Of a DNA stretch of 40,756 nt, positions 34,778 through 40,756 are shown one piece after another. Within the stretch, counting starts at the first letter, position 1, and each line of letters opens with the position of its first letter. The stretch spans positions 1-40,756 of the forward strand of contig JABDAP010000011.1 in NCBI GenBank assembly GCA_013289065.1, written 5' to 3'. Below the pieces are notes generated by a model. That model saw only the letters and a program-made list of their open reading frames with translations, ran no database searches and was not told the origin of the DNA. This DNA is from Bacteroidota bacterium. GTDB taxonomy: Bacteria > Bacteroidota > Bacteroidia > Chitinophagales > Chitinophagaceae. The translations under genes were made by a program, and so were the position numbers.

Positions 34778-35482
34778 ATGGGACAAAAAAAACTTATCCG
34801 TTTCGAAGCCATCAAGCATTTTTCCAATGTGCTGGAATACCCGCAGGGTATGAAAGGTAAATGGAATAGTTTTTTTAAGAACGATTCACCCATTACACTT
34901 GAGCTTGCCTGCGGTAAAGGCGAATATGCAGTGGAATTGGGAAAGATGTATGCAAACAGGAATTTCATCGGCATAGACATCAAAGGAAACCGCATCTGGC
35001 GCGGCGCGAAAACAGCGCTGGATGAGGGTTTGGCCAATGTAGCTTTTATCCGTTCGCATATTGATAAGGTAACCGATTATTTTACAAAGGATGAAGTGTC
35101 TGAAATATGGATCACTTTTCCCGATCCGCAATTGCGTGGATCGCGTGCGAAGAAACGGTTAACGCATCCAAAATTTCTCCGGCTGTATCAGCAGATATTA
35201 AAAGAAAATGGTTTGGTACATTTAAAAACAGACAGTCCCGACCTGTATCAATTCACACTAACTGTGATCAATTTATTTGACCTTGCATTAGTAGAAAATA
35301 CAGACCAGGTGTACGCGGAGGAGGTCATCAAACCGGAGCTGCAGATAAAAACGCATTATGAGAAACTGGATATTGCACAAAGCAACCGTATCCATTATCT
35401 CTGTTTTAAAATAAACAAAGAACTGCCTCCGGAAAAAGATGCAGCGCTAAAACAATTATACAGTGAGCCAGGCATTGATTGA
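34778..35482 (+). CDS. trmB: tRNA (guanine-N7-)-methyltransferase
   Basis: A SAM enzyme that makes m7G46 in tRNA. The 234-residue protein has the SAM motif LELACGKGEYAVELGK (41-56), FIGIDIKGNRIWRGA, NVAFIRSHID and the family signature ITFPDPQLRGSRAKKRLTHPKFL (catalytic/tRNA-binding), followed by HLKTDSPDLYQFT. It is complete. The next gene begins 20 bp before its stop, and the alkyltransferase-like gene follows closely, so trmB, DUF5522 and ATL form a short operon. Confidence 0.95.
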   Translation: MGQKKLIRFEAIKHFSNVLEYPQGMKGKWNSFFKNDSPITLELACGKGEYAVELGKMYANRNFIGIDIKGNRIWRGAKTALDEGLANVAFIRSHIDKVTDYFTKDEVSEIWITFPDPQLRGSRAKKRLTHPKFLRLYQQILKENGLVHLKTDSPDLYQFTLTVINLFDLALVENTDQVYAEEVIKPELQIKTHYEKLDIAQSNRIHYLCFKINKELPPEKDAALKQLYSEPGID

Positions 35483-35648
35483 AGGAATTGATTTTTATTA
35501 TGATGAGCATGGCTACATGGTGCTCACAGAAAAATATCATTTGCAAAAAGGGCATTGCTGCGGGCTTGGGTGCAGGCATTGCCCTTACCAATACGAATCG
35601 GTGCCTGAACCCAGGCGCAGCGAATTACTGAAACAACAATCGAAATAA
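35463..35648 (+). CDS. DUF5522 small cysteine-rich protein
   Basis: A 61-residue protein with a GTG start inside the end of trmB (20-bp overlap in another frame). The conserved pattern is GIDFYYDEHGYMVLTEKYHLQKGHCCGLGCRHCPYQYE: four Cys and a His in CCGxGCRHCPY form a probable metal site, zinc or Fe-S. This is DUF5522, a small family of unknown role. The overlap with trmB means translational coupling and suggests work linked to RNA modification or repair. Confidence 0.85.
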   Translation: MSQALIEGIDFYYDEHGYMVLTEKYHLQKGHCCGLGCRHCPYQYESVPEPRRSELLKQQSK

Positions 35649-35658
35649 ATTGCATGAA

Positions 35659-36048
35659 ATGGCAGTGAAAAAATCTTCGGAAAAACTAAAGTCAATATTA
35701 CCCAGCGGGAAAAAAGACAGCTCTTTTTTTGAGCAGGTGCATGATGTAGCAAGACAAATTCCCCGCGGCCGCGTTACTTCTTATGGCGCCATTGCCGCTT
35801 ACTTAGGAACCAAAATGAGTGCCCGCATGGTTGGCTGGGCAATGAACAGTTCTTTTCATGCAAAACCTTCTGTGCCTGCACACCGAGTGGTTAACCGTAA
35901 TGGCATGTTATCCGGAAAAATGCATTTCGCTACACCTACGCGAATGGAAGAATTGCTAAAGAAAGAAAAAATAAAAGTGGTTGATGATACGGTTGTTGAT
36001 TTTGAAAAAAAGTTTTGGGATCCGGCGGTGGAACTCTCGTTAGAGTAG
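35659..36048 (+). CDS. Alkyltransferase-like protein (MGMT family without the active Cys)
   Basis: A 129-residue protein from ATG 35659 (a TTG three codons upstream was rejected). It has the DNA-binding domain of O6-alkylguanine-DNA alkyltransferases: FFEQVHDVARQIPRGRVTSYGAIAAYLG, then MVGWAMNSS and the active-site segment PAHRVVNRNG. In true MGMT this reads PCHRV; here Ala replaces the Cys acceptor, so it cannot take the alkyl group. Such ATL proteins bind alkylated guanine and hand it to nucleotide excision repair. It is last gene of the trmB-DUF5522-ATL group and is followed by a very long hairpin. Confidence 0.9.
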   Translation: MAVKKSSEKLKSILPSGKKDSSFFEQVHDVARQIPRGRVTSYGAIAAYLGTKMSARMVGWAMNSSFHAKPSVPAHRVVNRNGMLSGKMHFATPTRMEELLKKEKIKVVDDTVVDFEKKFWDPAVELSLE

Positions 36049-36057
36049 GCCAAGAAA

Positions 36058-36123
36058 GTTAAACTGGTTAAATAGGGTTAAAATAGTCATTTAACTATTT
36101 TAACCCTATTTAACCAGTTTAAC
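36058..36123. terminator. 30-bp perfect-stem hairpin between convergent genes
   Basis: Positions 36058-36087 pair perfectly with 36094-36123 around a 6-nt loop. Each arm is three related words built on GTTAAA (GTTAAACTG, GTTAAATAGG, GTTAAAATAG). It fills the gap between convergent genes (stops at 36048 and 36126). It probably stops transcription both ways, but it is longer than an ordinary terminator. Confidence 0.7.
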
Positions 36124-36125
36124 CA

Positions 36126-36710
36126 TTAACGATAATAAGGGCTAATCATCCAATACACCACCGGCCCCGTAACCGCAACATAGAACCATAACGGCCATGT
36201 TATCCGCGCGATCTTTTTATGCAGAACATATTCGCCTGTTAATCCGCGGTAAGCAGTAAATAAAATAAACGGCAAAATAATTGCCGCCAAAATAATATGC
36301 GTTCCTAGTATAAAAAAATAAACAAGCCGCATATTTCCTACCTGTAATTTTTCTGCATCGGAAACGATACCGTCATGATTCGCATCGCCAAACTTTGATT
36401 CACCTGCTAAAAGATGGTGTGTGATATACGAAACAAGAAAAACAATGGATAGCACTAAGGCCGCGAGCATGATTTTTTTATGCAGGATATATTTTTGATT
36501 CTTTACTGCGATTAACGCTGCCACCAATAAGACCGCGATCGTTGAATTAACGAATGCATTGATGGTTGCAAAAATGTGCACATTAAATCCGGGGTTTACA
36601 TCCAGTTTAAAACTGCTGAGTAATGCAATGGCAGTAAATATGATGACAGAAACGATTCCGATCCATCCTTTTGCTTTTTTATCATTCTTTTGTAGTGATG
36701 CTTCTAACAT
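36126..36710 (-). CDS. DUF420 membrane protein (cytochrome oxidase-associated) with EF-hand-like loop
   Basis: A 194-residue protein with about five helices (16-35, 45-68, 78-100, 128-150, 172-190) and conserved histidines (NVHIFATINA, ILHKKIML, ITHHLL, GTHIILA, VLHKKIARITWPLWFY). These are typical of DUF420, the family of the Bacillus CtaM heme-copper oxidase assembly factor. Between helices 3 and 4 lies DANHDGIVSDAE (109-120), a canonical 12-residue EF-hand loop pattern (D1, N3, D5, G6, V8, E12). It is last in the cox cluster, separated from the SCO gene by a repeat-filled spacer. Confidence 0.88.
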   Translation of the reverse strand: MLEASLQKNDKKAKGWIGIVSVIIFTAIALLSSFKLDVNPGFNVHIFATINAFVNSTIAVLLVAALIAVKNQKYILHKKIMLAALVLSIVFLVSYITHHLLAGESKFGDANHDGIVSDAEKLQVGNMRLVYFFILGTHIILAAIILPFILFTAYRGLTGEYVLHKKIARITWPLWFYVAVTGPVVYWMISPYYR

Positions 36711-36712
36711 AT

Positions 36713-36843
36713 TGGTTTATTCGTTTATTGGTTTATTCGTTTATTGGTTTACTGATTTACTGATCGATTAGTTTATTGGCAGGCTGCTATTATGCATTGC
36801 TTCTTTAAGCGAAACACTAATAAACCAATAAACGAATAAACCA
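36713..36843. repeat. Inverted repeat of 8-bp words, 25-bp perfect arms
   Basis: 36713-36737 is the exact reverse complement of 36819-36843 with 81 nt between. The left arm continues as a tandem of 8-bp words (TGGTTTAT, TCGTTTAT, TGGTTTAT, TCGTTTAT, TGGTTTAC, TGATTTAC) to about 36776; the right side shows the same words reversed to about 36856. It occupies nearly all of the 152-bp spacer between the SCO and DUF420 genes. Confidence 0.85.
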
Positions 36844-36862
36844 GTAAACCGATAAACAAAGC

Positions 36863-37675
36863 CTATCCGTTGATCTTTCTTCTGCCCTTCATATACAATA
36901 CAAAAAAGATCACGAGTAATACAATGATCAGCCACAACCAGCTCAGGTTAAGGATCTCGCTGAACACTTCGCTTTTTTGTTTTTTATCTTTTTCCAGCAT
37001 CAGCACCCCGATATCTCTTGCGAGTTTTGAAAGATCGGAAGAATCCAGCCCGTCATAATAACCACGAACGCGGTAGTCTTTATCTATCAGTGTAAAAAGG
37101 CTGGTATGAACAAAATCCGGGTTAACAGGTTCCTGGCTGAACTTATCAACTTTCAATTCTTCAAAAACAAATTTATAGATCGAATCTTTGTTGCCGGTGA
37201 GCATCCACCAGTTATCATGATTTACATGAAACTTATCAGCGTATGCTTTTAAGACCGGCGCGCTGTCGCGCTCGGGATCTATCGATAATGAAATAAACTG
37301 AACGATCGAAGTATCAATCTTATTCCTTGTATCACCTCCTGTAATGAATGATTGCTGCAGTTTAGCCATATTGGCTGTGGTCTTGGGGCAAATGCTTCCG
37401 CAACGTGTAAAGAAAAGATCGATCACCATGATCTTTCCCGGCTTATCATACAGGCTTACCGTATCTCCCAACTGATTTTGTAAATGGATGTTTGCTGTTT
37501 TGTGCCAGATACTGTCGGTGATCATTTTGCCTTTGTCTACATGTGTTACCACAGTATCCAGTAAATACCTGCGCGGCATATCAACAGCATTATCGCTTTC
37601 GTATTTTAAAATCAGGTAACATACAACGGGAAGCAACAATGCTATTGCCAGGCCCGCCATCGATTTCTTGTTCAT
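36863..37675 (-). CDS. SCO1/SenC family copper chaperone
   Basis: Assembly factor that delivers copper to the CuA site of cytochrome c oxidase. The 270-residue protein has an N-terminal signal-anchor helix (about 5-24) and a thioredoxin-like domain with the copper ligands Cys92 and Cys96 (TRCGSICPKT) and His190 (DFVHTS), plus LSIDPERDSAPVLKAYADKF. An additional C-terminal helix (about 243-264, LSWLWLIIVLLVIFFVLYMKG) is present; most SCO proteins have only the N-terminal one. It lies between the subunit IV gene, with a terminator between them, and DUF420. Confidence 0.93.
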   Translation of the reverse strand: MNKKSMAGLAIALLLPVVCYLILKYESDNAVDMPRRYLLDTVVTHVDKGKMITDSIWHKTANIHLQNQLGDTVSLYDKPGKIMVIDLFFTRCGSICPKTTANMAKLQQSFITGGDTRNKIDTSIVQFISLSIDPERDSAPVLKAYADKFHVNHDNWWMLTGNKDSIYKFVFEELKVDKFSQEPVNPDFVHTSLFTLIDKDYRVRGYYDGLDSSDLSKLARDIGVLMLEKDKKQKSEVFSEILNLSWLWLIIVLLVIFFVLYMKGRRKING

Positions 37676-37692
37676 AAGAGGTATCTATAAAA

Positions 37693-37720
37693 AAACCATC
37701 CCGCCATGGCGGGATGGTTT
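37693..37720 (-). terminator. Intrinsic terminator after the subunit IV gene
   Basis: 28-nt perfect palindrome (arms 37693-37706 and 37707-37720), with GC-rich core CCCGCC/GGCGGG. On the minus strand it is followed by a T-run. It lies downstream of the subunit IV gene. Confidence 0.9.
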
Positions 37721-37750
37721 AATAATATTGAGAAGATTATCAAACTATTC

Positions 37751-38215
37751 TTATTCCGCCACTTTTTTCTCTTCCGCCTTTTTTTCTTCAGGCTTTGCTT
37801 CTTCTTTTTTCTCTTCGCTTTTCCCTTCTTCTTTTTTCGGAGCCTGGATTGTGCTTTGTTCTTTAAAATGCGGATCGTACGTATTTCTTAAATGCCTGAA
37901 TGAATTTCCATCATATAAGAACGCAACAATGAACCATACAAACAACGACAGCGGAACCACGATGGTCATGATCAGGTTTTTGATCTCATGTTTCAGGTGC
38001 ATAAAATAGGCAACAATGTAAAATGCTTTCGCCATCATTAAAATCACGATCGCGCCTTTTACTGCTATGCGCAGGTTACTGATCAGCGGCATACCCATCA
38101 TCCAGAAACCAAGGGCAAGTTCTACCGCCGTTAACACAGATAAGATGATCGTTACTTTGATGATCTCTTTTACGCCGCCGCCAACATGTTCTTCGTGTTC
38201 TGCTGTATGTTCCAT
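37751..38215 (-). CDS. Cytochrome c oxidase subunit IV (COX4_pro type)
   Basis: A 154-residue protein: His/Glu-rich N-terminus (MEHTAEHEEHVGGG), three membrane helices (about 18-40, 50-72, 82-101) with MMAKAFYIVAYFMHLKHE, the usual signature of bacterial subunit IV, and a C-terminal tail. The last 35 residues are almost only K, E, A and P (KKEEGKSEEKKEEAKPEEKKAEEKK), a low-complexity extension. It is a small structural subunit of the terminal oxidase. It follows the subunit III gene by 31 bp on the same strand. Confidence 0.9.
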   Translation of the reverse strand: MEHTAEHEEHVGGGVKEIIKVTIILSVLTAVELALGFWMMGMPLISNLRIAVKGAIVILMMAKAFYIVAYFMHLKHEIKNLIMTIVVPLSLFVWFIVAFLYDGNSFRHLRNTYDPHFKEQSTIQAPKKEEGKSEEKKEEAKPEEKKAEEKKVAE

Positions 38216-38246
38216 AAAATATCTTTCTTAATGAATTGACTAAATG

Positions 38247-38924
38247 TTAGATCAAATAAAAACAGGTGAATACAAATACCCATACAAGATCTACAAAGTG
38301 CCAGTACAATCCTGCTTTTTCGATCATGAGATAATGCCCGCGTTTTTCAAACTTATCCGTCAGTGTCATGATCAGCATAATGATATTAATGATCACTCCC
38401 GAGAATACGTGAAACCCGTGGAAACCCGTTATCGTAAAAAAGTAATTGGTAAAATTTGTTGATGATGCAGTTCCATCATGATTATTAAATGGGTTATGCC
38501 CCCACCATGCGCCTTCATTATGTAAATGGTTCCACTCCCAGGCCTGGCAGCTTAAGAAAGCGAGGCCACCAAGAATAGTCAGTGCAAGGTTGATCGCCAC
38601 TTTTCTTTTATCCATGTTATGCCCTGCATGTACCGCCAGCACCATTGTTACAGAACTGATGATCAGGATAAATGTCATGATACTCACAAACACCAACGGC
38701 GCATTCGCATTTTCGCCTGCAAAAGGGTAACTTCTGAAAACTTCATTTGGATTGGGCCATCCATTGGTAGAAAAACGGATGGTGCCATAAGAGATCAGGA
38801 ACGCACCAAAAGTAAAGGCATCGCTCATCAAAAAATACCACATCATCAATTTGCCGTATTCTACGTTGAACGGGCTCTTTCCGCCGCTCCACAATTTCGT
38901 TGGTGTAACTGTTGTTGTTGACAT
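38247..38924 (-). CDS. Cytochrome c oxidase subunit III (long copy)
   Basis: A 225-residue COX3 protein with about five helices. It has GKLMMWYFLMSDAFTFGAFLISY (helix 1, with Asp), SVTMVLAVHAGHNMDKR, FFTITGFHGFHVFSGVIIN and the C-terminal AGLYWHFVDLVWVFVF signature. A 35-residue loop rich in His/Trp/Asn (WEWNHLHNEGAWWGHNPFNNHDG) is typical of the Bacteroidota subunit III copy. It is followed by subunit IV and preceded 77 bp upstream by a second, shorter subunit III gene; two copies in tandem are usual for this phylum. Confidence 0.93.
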   Translation of the reverse strand: MSTTTVTPTKLWSGGKSPFNVEYGKLMMWYFLMSDAFTFGAFLISYGTIRFSTNGWPNPNEVFRSYPFAGENANAPLVFVSIMTFILIISSVTMVLAVHAGHNMDKRKVAINLALTILGGLAFLSCQAWEWNHLHNEGAWWGHNPFNNHDGTASSTNFTNYFFTITGFHGFHVFSGVIINIIMLIMTLTDKFEKRGHYLMIEKAGLYWHFVDLVWVFVFTCFYLI

Positions 38925-39001
38925 GATTTAATCTAAAATTTCGTTACAAAAATATTGGCTGCCGTTCAAAAAAGGCGAATAAACTTCAACTTTTTCTTCC
39001 A

Positions 39002-39577
39002 TTAACCTATCCAGTTGCAAAAGATGAATAAATAGATCCAGAGTGCATCTACAAAATGCCAGTAAGTGCCCACTAATTCTATTGGTAAACTGCTGTAATT
39101 TTTTACTTTAACCGCATATGCCCTTAAAAAAATAACGAGCAAAGCGATCACACCTCCCAACACGTGCAGCATATGTAAACCCGTTATCACAAACAGGAAA
39201 GACGCTGCTGAATTGCTTTTCGGGCCGGTTAACGCAATGTTCCTGCTCTCCAGGTCGCGAAAACCCAGCCATTGCATGGTAATAAAAGCAACACCGAGCA
39301 AAGCAGTAACCGTGATCAACACACGGTATCTTTCTATCTCTCTCGCCTTGAATGCTTTTGTTGCCAGATGAATGGTTACACTACTCATTAAAATAGTAAA
39401 CGTAGAGTACCAGAATATTTTTGGCAGGTCAAACTCAAGCCAGCTGCTTTGATTCTTCTTTACAATATATGCGCTGGTCAATGCAGCGAACATCATCACA
39501 ATACTACCCATCGCCACCCAAAGCGTAAACTTATGCGGGTGGATCTTCTGGGGTTCTTTCGTTTGCACAGCGATCAT
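39002..39577 (-). CDS. Cytochrome c oxidase subunit III (short copy)
   Basis: A 191-residue COX3/CyoC-like protein with five helices: KFTLWVAMGSIVMMFAALTSAYIVKK, FWYSTFTILMSSVTIHLATKAFK, FLFVITGLHMLHVLGGVIALL and GTYWHFVDALWIYLF. It starts with MIAVQTKEPQKIHPHKF. It is shorter than the downstream copy and lacks its His/Trp-rich loop. It lies between ctaB (149-bp gap with inverted repeats) and the long subunit III gene. Confidence 0.92.
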   Translation of the reverse strand: MIAVQTKEPQKIHPHKFTLWVAMGSIVMMFAALTSAYIVKKNQSSWLEFDLPKIFWYSTFTILMSSVTIHLATKAFKAREIERYRVLITVTALLGVAFITMQWLGFRDLESRNIALTGPKSNSAASFLFVITGLHMLHVLGGVIALLVIFLRAYAVKVKNYSSLPIELVGTYWHFVDALWIYLFIFCNWIG

Positions 39578-39588
39578 TTTTAATTAAT

Positions 39589-39728
39589 AATTAGTAATTA
39601 AGAATTAATAATTTTTTGTTTGTCGGCTTTTGTTCGTTATTCAACTTCGTTGTGTCACTCACTTCAACTTCCTGTTCTCTTGTTATCAGTTTTTTTGTTT
39701 TCCAATTACTAACTATTAATTACTAATT
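39589..39728. repeat. Inverted AT-rich repeat in the ctaB / subunit III spacer
   Basis: 13-mer AATTAGTAATTAA (39589-39601) is reverse-complemented at 39716-39728; further TAATTA/TTAATA words extend both sides. The right copy overlaps the ctaB stop codon. It is another locus where a spacer is bounded by inverted short-word repeats. Confidence 0.6.
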
Positions 39729-40695
39729 AGCTGATCTTGTCTGCCAACAACGCCAACAACACTATCGGCAAATAAATATAACTGCTGAACATCACTCTTC
39801 TCGCTGCTTTCGCATTCATCTCATTGTACAGCCGTATGCTTTGTATTACCATAAACAAATTACTCGCGATCAAGATCCACATGCTCACCTGTCCTGTCAT
39901 GCCAAAATAATAAGGCAGTATGCCAACCGGTATCATCAGTACCGAGTACATAATTCCCTGTACTGCGGTAAACCTTGTTGGGCCTTTATCTGATGGCAAT
40001 AGTTTAAAGCCCGCTTTACTGTAATCTCCATGTGCAACCCAGGCAATGGCCCAGAAATGCGGGAACTGCCAGAGAAACTGTATTGCAAATAAGATCCATC
40101 CGCCGGCATTTGAAAACTCTTTTCCATTTGTCACCACGGTTCCGAATGGATTGATCATATTCGTTGCCGCTACCCATCCTATAAAACAAGGCAATGCGCC
40201 CGGAAATGCACCTACCAATACTGCGATTGAACTTACTTTTTTTAACGGCGTATAAATAAACGCGTATAAAAAAAGGCTTAGCGCCGATAACAAAGATGCA
40301 TTCCAGTTAAAACTATTATCATCTCCCTTAAAGAACCAGCCCATCATGAACACACCCAACACACCGGTAATAAATGCAAATGTGTAAGCTTCCTGCTGAC
40401 TCATTCTTCCCGAAGCAACCGGGCGTTTCGCGGTGCGCTTCATCATGGCATCGGTATCTTTTTCTACTGCCTGGTTTATGGCATTGGCGCTTCCTGTTAC
40501 CAGCATACCGGCAATAAAAAGTATCAGTATCATCAACCAGTCGTACCGTACAATATTCGGTGCCAGTAAATAACAGATCACACAGGAAAACACAACGGTA
40601 AAACTCAAGGTGAACTTGATCAACTGAAAATAATCCTTCACTTTCGAAGCAAGTGAAAAAGATGTAGAACCAGATGTGTTAACCGTACTTGTCAT
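39727..40695 (-). CDS. ctaB: Protoheme IX farnesyltransferase (heme O synthase)
   Basis: Converts heme b to heme o by adding farnesyl, needed for heme-copper oxidases. The 322-residue polytopic UbiA-family protein has the prenyl-diphosphate-binding motif NAINQAVEKDTDAMMKRTAKRPVASG and the second conserved loop AWVAHGDYSKAGFKLLPSDKGP, with about nine helices. It is first visible gene of the cox cluster on the minus strand. The 61 bp upstream to the window end hold no gene; COX15 or further oxidase genes may lie beyond. Confidence 0.95.
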   Translation of the reverse strand: MTSTVNTSGSTSFSLASKVKDYFQLIKFTLSFTVVFSCVICYLLAPNIVRYDWLMILILFIAGMLVTGSANAINQAVEKDTDAMMKRTAKRPVASGRMSQQEAYTFAFITGVLGVFMMGWFFKGDDNSFNWNASLLSALSLFLYAFIYTPLKKVSSIAVLVGAFPGALPCFIGWVAATNMINPFGTVVTNGKEFSNAGGWILFAIQFLWQFPHFWAIAWVAHGDYSKAGFKLLPSDKGPTRFTAVQGIMYSVLMIPVGILPYYFGMTGQVSMWILIASNLFMVIQSIRLYNEMNAKAARRVMFSSYIYLPIVLLALLADKIS

Positions 40696-40756
40696 TTTAG
40701 TTCCCTCAATCTTAACCTACACAATTCAATATCAGATCCGCGATTAAAAACAATGC

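Noticed and set aside
35650..36048. True O6-methylguanine-DNA methyltransferase
   Set aside because: The active-site Cys is replaced by Ala (PAHRV), so it is an alkyltransferase-like protein rather than the repair enzyme.
36713..36843. CRISPR array
   Set aside because: The repeats are contiguous 8-bp words without spacers, arranged as inverted arms, and no cas genes are present.

Overview
The window reads as a chromosomal segment of a Bacteroidota bacterium, most likely a Chitinophagaceae-type (Ferruginibacter/Niastella-like) genome. The evidence is family content: DUF4270 and DUF4907 proteins, a LytTR regulator, a GH97 alpha-glucosidase, DUF5522, a CheB-CheR-histidine kinase fusion, and a cox cluster ordered heme O synthase, two subunit III genes, subunit IV, SCO, DUF420. 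Lipoproteins have Bacteroidota-style signal peptides and the DNA is moderately AT-rich. There are no rRNA genes, CRISPR arrays, transposases or phage genes. The taxonomic call is an inference from gene families, not from a marker gene.

Layout. 1-2.8 kb: the 3' end of an S9 peptidase, an orphan two-helix membrane protein framed by octamer inverted repeats, and a cell-wall amidase. 2.9-7.9 kb: a divergent envelope cluster (FadL-like outer membrane protein and DUF4270 lipoprotein on minus; Kelch lipoprotein and DUF4907 protein on plus) next to a LytTR regulator whose receiver lacks its key residues. 8.2-13.8 kb: an acyl-CoA dehydrogenase behind a MarR regulator with a visible promoter and operator, a divergent alpha/beta hydrolase, a GT2 glycosyltransferase, a possible 30-residue membrane peptide and a lone DppC-type permease. 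13.9-16.7 kb: an O-antigen ligase/polymerase and Wzz-like pair and an Lrp/AsnC regulator. 16.8-17.0 kb: an odd RNA with tRNA-Leu-like acceptor, D and T arms, an unsuitable anticodon loop and about 100 nt where a short variable arm should be, followed by an intrinsic terminator. 17.1-21.3 kb: the CheB-CheR-PAS-histidine kinase giant and a divergent CheY-like receiver. 21.3-23.6 kb: small single genes.

24.0-32.1 kb holds the most system-like locus: five tightly packed plus-strand genes encoding a receiver-only response regulator, a membrane-anchored HEAT-repeat protein, a processive GT2 synthase, a TPR protein ending in a YaiO-type beta-barrel, and a secreted DUF4838 glycosidase-like protein. 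The architecture matches a synthase-dependent exopolysaccharide export machine (compare PgaA/PgaC and E. coli YaiO/YaiP), but with a receiver/HEAT module in place of the known control and accessory parts. I propose it as an uncharacterised polysaccharide secretion system.

32.1-40.7 kb: an ABM-fold monooxygenase, an inverting-type GH97, trmB-DUF5522-alkyltransferase-like genes, and the minus-strand cytochrome oxidase assembly/structural cluster ending in ctaB.

A second theme is in the spacers. Several contain inverted repeats built from 7-10 bp (most often exactly 8 bp) tandem words, with a different word at each locus. Some form hairpins and some flank a single gene. Several terminator hairpins also overlap the stop codons of the genes they end.
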